This document shows, piece by piece, positions 5,916 to 8,196 of a DNA stretch of 8,196 nucleotides (its first letter is position 1; each line of letters starts with the position of its first letter). The notes beneath the pieces are model-generated. The model had not been told where the DNA came from, ran no database searches, and was given only the letters and a program-made list of their open reading frames with translations. The position numbers were made by a program, and so were the translations under genes. This stretch comes from Verrucomicrobia bacterium UBA1263 (lineage in GTDB: Bacteria > Verrucomicrobiota > Verrucomicrobiia > Limisphaerales > UBA1412), in NCBI GenBank assembly GCA_002308515.1, contig DBVN01000098.1:1-8196 (forward strand), read 5' to 3'.

Positions 5916-8196
5916 ATGGCACAGATCAAGAAGCTGATTGAGGTGGCGCTGCCGCTGGAGAAGATCAATGCGGAGGCGGCGAGGGAGAAGTCCATACGGC
6001 ACGGGCATCCGTCGACGCTTCACCTGTGGTGGGCCCGGCGGCCATTGGCGGCTGCGCGCGCCGTGATCTGGGCCTCGCTGGTGGATGATCCCTCCTCCCA
6101 TCCGGAAGAATTCCCCACCGAAGAAGCACAGACTGCCGAACGGGAACGGCTTTTCCGAATCCTGGAACAGCTGGTGGTCTGGGAGAACTCCAACAACGAA
6201 CAGGTGCTGGATGCGGCCAAAGCCGAGATCATGAAATCCACCAACGGCAACCCGCCGGAGCTGCTGGACCCCTTTGCAGGGGGCGGGGCGATCCCGCTGG
6301 AAGCCCAGCGGCTGGGGCTCAAAGCCCATGCCCATGACCTGAACCCGGTGGCGGTGATGATCAACAAGGCCATGATCGAGATCCCGCCGCGTTTTGCCGG
6401 TATGCCGCCGGTCAATCCCGAAGCCCGAAAAAGTCTGGCGAAAGGTGCCGAGTGGAAAGGCGCTGCGGGGCTGGCGGAAGATGTGCGCTATTATGGCGAA
6501 TGGATGAAACAGGAAGCCTTCAAACGAATCGGGCACCTGTATCCGAAAGTGAAAGTCCCGCCGGAACAGGGCGGCGGGGAGGCCACCGTCATCGCCTGGA
6601 TATGGGCACGCATTGTCAAATGCCCGAATCCCGCCTGCGGCTGTGAGATGCCGCTGGCAAGCAGCTTTGTCCTTTCTAAGAAAAAGGGACATGAAGCTTG
6701 GGTTGAACCGATATTTGAAGATGGTTCTTTTCATTTTTATGTTCATAACGGTAAATGTCCCGCTGATAAAGAAACCAATAAACCGGGGCGAAGCGCTGTC
6801 TTCCAGTGTCCGCATTGTCATGAGCTGACGACCGATGATTATGTGAAATCCATGGGGAAAGAACACAGGATCGGAGCACAGCTAATGGCAGTTGTTGCGG
6901 AAGGGTCTCGCGGACGATTATATATCTCACCTGATGCTGTACAGGAATCAGCAGCTGATGGGCCGAAACCGGATAACTATCCTGATGGACCGCTTCCGGA
7001 AAATCCGCGATGGTTCAGTCCGCCTGCCTTTGGCATGTCAAATTATGCTGATTTGTTTACTAATCGGCAGCTGTCGGCATTGACAACGTTTTGCGAACTG
7101 CTGGATGATGTGCAGGGCAAGGCATTTGCGGACGCGAAAGCCGCAGGTTTTGCGGATGATGATATCTCCATCGCCGACAACGGTTCCAGTGCTCTCGCCT
7201 ATGCCCAGGCTATTCGAGTCTATCTCAGCTTTTTGATTGATAAAATGACGGATTGGTGTTCATCTATATGTTCATGGAATAATGGCGCTGAGAAAATGCG
7301 TCAAACATTTGGAAGACAAGCTATTCCAATGACTTGGGATTATGCAGAGGTGAATATATTTAGTCATTCATCTGGCAGCTATAATAATATGCTTGAATGG
7401 ATAGAAAAAAGCATCCGATATTTTCCTATTTATGGTATACATGGAATATGTAAGCAACAGGATGCACAAAGTTTTTGTGATGATTTACATGACATAATGA
7501 TTTCAACGGATCCTCCTTATTATGACAATATTGGGTATGCGGATTTGTCAGATTATCTTTATGTCTGGCTTCGTCAAAACCTAAAGAATGTTTATCCAAA
7601 TCTGTTTCACACATTGCTTGTTCCAAAATCAGAAGAACTAGTAGCAACTCCTTATCGTTTTGATGGTAACACTCAAAAAGCGAAAACCTTTTTCGAAGAA
7701 GGGATGGCTGCTACTTGCAAACAATTGTATCGATACTCCCGCAGTGATATACCAGTAACTATTTATTACGCTTATAAGCAAAGTGAGACCGAAGAACAAA
7801 AAACTACTGTTTCTACTGGTTGGGAAACTATGCTTTCTGCTATTATCCAAGCTGGTTTTGCTCTTACCGGAACTTGGCCGATGAGAACAGAAAAACCTGG
7901 AAGAACAATTGAAAATGGTACCAATGCATTGTCGTCATCCATTGTTCTCGTTTGCCGCAAACGTCCGGAGGATGCACTTTCCACGACCCGGCGGAATTTT
8001 ATCGCGGAGCTGAAGCGGGAACTGCGGCCGGCGCTGCAGAAACTGCAGGCTTCCAACATCGCTCCGGTGGACCTGGCACAGTCCGCCATCGGTCCCGGCA
8101 TGGGGGTCTTCTCCAAATATAAACAGGTGCTGGACGCTGACGGCAAGCCCATGAGCGTTCGGGCCGCGCTGCAGATCATCAACCAGGAGCTGGACG
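5916..8196 (+). CDS. drmMI: DUF1156-family adenine-specific DNA methylase with Zn-ribbon, 3' partial (DISARM DrmMI-like)
   Basis: An open frame runs to the window end, giving 760 residues of a protein whose family is usually about 900-1000. Residues 5-55 (LIEVALPLEKIN, SIRHGHPSTLHLWWARRPL) are the DUF1156 signature. LLDPFAGGG (116-124) is SAM-binding motif I, C236/C241/C243 with C298/C301 form a Zn-ribbon, and TDPPYYDNI (531-539) holds the catalytic DPPY of amino-methyltransferases. It would methylate adenines to mark self DNA. The start at 5916 fits the family N-terminus and has AGAGGAG 3 nt upstream; an in-frame ATG at 5838 with AGGGAG 8 nt upstream could add 26 residues encoded by the hairpin. 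GC content is mosaic: 75% at 6241-6300, 27% at 7381-7440 and 65% at 8041-8100 by hand count, which suggests recombination within the gene. The same strand and order as the helicase fit class 1 DISARM; a DUF499-associated methylase is the alternative. Confidence 0.88.
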   Translation, partial: MAQIKKLIEVALPLEKINAEAAREKSIRHGHPSTLHLWWARRPLAAARAVIWASLVDDPSSHPEEFPTEEAQTAERERLFRILEQLVVWENSNNEQVLDAAKAEIMKSTNGNPPELLDPFAGGGAIPLEAQRLGLKAHAHDLNPVAVMINKAMIEIPPRFAGMPPVNPEARKSLAKGAEWKGAAGLAEDVRYYGEWMKQEAFKRIGHLYPKVKVPPEQGGGEATVIAWIWARIVKCPNPACGCEMPLASSFVLSKKKGHEAWVEPIFEDGSFHFYVHNGKCPADKETNKPGRSAVFQCPHCHELTTDDYVKSMGKEHRIGAQLMAVVAEGSRGRLYISPDAVQESAADGPKPDNYPDGPLPENPRWFSPPAFGMSNYADLFTNRQLSALTTFCELLDDVQGKAFADAKAAGFADDDISIADNGSSALAYAQAIRVYLSFLIDKMTDWCSSICSWNNGAEKMRQTFGRQAIPMTWDYAEVNIFSHSSGSYNNMLEWIEKSIRYFPIYGIHGICKQQDAQSFCDDLHDIMISTDPPYYDNIGYADLSDYLYVWLRQNLKNVYPNLFHTLLVPKSEELVATPYRFDGNTQKAKTFFEEGMAATCKQLYRYSRSDIPVTIYYAYKQSETEEQKTTVSTGWETMLSAIIQAGFALTGTWPMRTEKPGRTIENGTNALSSSIVLVCRKRPEDALSTTRRNFIAELKRELRPALQKLQASNIAPVDLAQSAIGPGMGVFSKYKQVLDADGKPMSVRAALQIINQELD

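Noticed and set aside
5901..6866. 321-codon open frame on the minus strand opposite the methylase
   Set aside because: The plus strand here encodes the DUF1156 signature and SAM motif without interruption. The minus frame is a by-product of high GC and yields no recognisable domain.
6452..7083. Several 60-70 codon plus-strand frames within the methylase
   Set aside because: They are out-of-frame overlaps with continuous conserved methylase sequence and lack their own ribosome-binding sites.
416..8196. Naming the locus a complete class 1 DISARM system
   Set aside because: Only the helicase and a partial methylase are visible. drmA, drmB and drmC would lie beyond the window, and a DUF499-containing helicase-methylase-ATPase locus could begin the same way.

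Overview
The window looks like a bacterial anti-phage defence island, most likely from a Bacillota (Clostridia-like) host. This rests on purine-rich Shine-Dalgarno sites, TTGACA/TATAAT-type promoters, AT-rich intergenic DNA around coding DNA of intermediate to high GC, and overall protein style. The taxonomic call is an inference and only moderately firm.

Layout. (1) 1-334: the N-terminal, DNA-binding part of a tyrosine recombinase, cut off by a TAG before any catalytic domain; a remnant of the mobile DNA that usually carries such islands. (2) 416-3913, + strand: a 1165-residue SNF2-type helicase ending in a DUF3883 domain, closest in architecture to DrmD of class 1 DISARM. (3) 3914-4063: an AT-rich spacer between convergent genes, with four copies of a 16-bp element, two of them forming a long hairpin; it resembles a degenerate insertion-sequence end. 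(4) 4064-5640, - strand: a two-gene operon with a 4-bp ATGA overlap, encoding an OLD/AAA_15-type ATPase and a compact 167-residue Toprim/RloB-like protein. (5) 5641-5915: a 275-bp divergent control region with a 33-bp perfect palindrome on one promoter, a 10-bp element repeated at both putative -35 boxes, and a nested hairpin holding four GANTC sites just before the methylase start. (6) 5916 to the window end, + strand: the first 760 residues of a DUF1156-family adenine-specific DNA methylase with a Zn-ribbon, of the DrmMI type.

How the parts may work together. A SNF2/DUF3883 helicase followed on the same strand by a DUF1156 methylase is the front half of class 1 DISARM (drmD-drmMI) and is also seen in related helicase-methylase-ATPase loci. 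The methylase would mark host DNA, and the helicase with downstream partners (drmA/B/C or a DUF499 ATPase, beyond the window) would act on unmarked invaders. The unusual feature is that helicase and methylase are separated by an opposite-strand ATPase-Toprim pair with its own strongly palindromic, probably repressed promoter. ATPase-Toprim pairs of this general kind (OLD, PARIS AriA-AriB, RloB/AbiL-like) are abortive-infection effectors. A plausible reading is a composite system: a restriction-like front line with a nested, tightly controlled suicide module. The nesting and the control architecture are seen directly; the functional coupling is inference.
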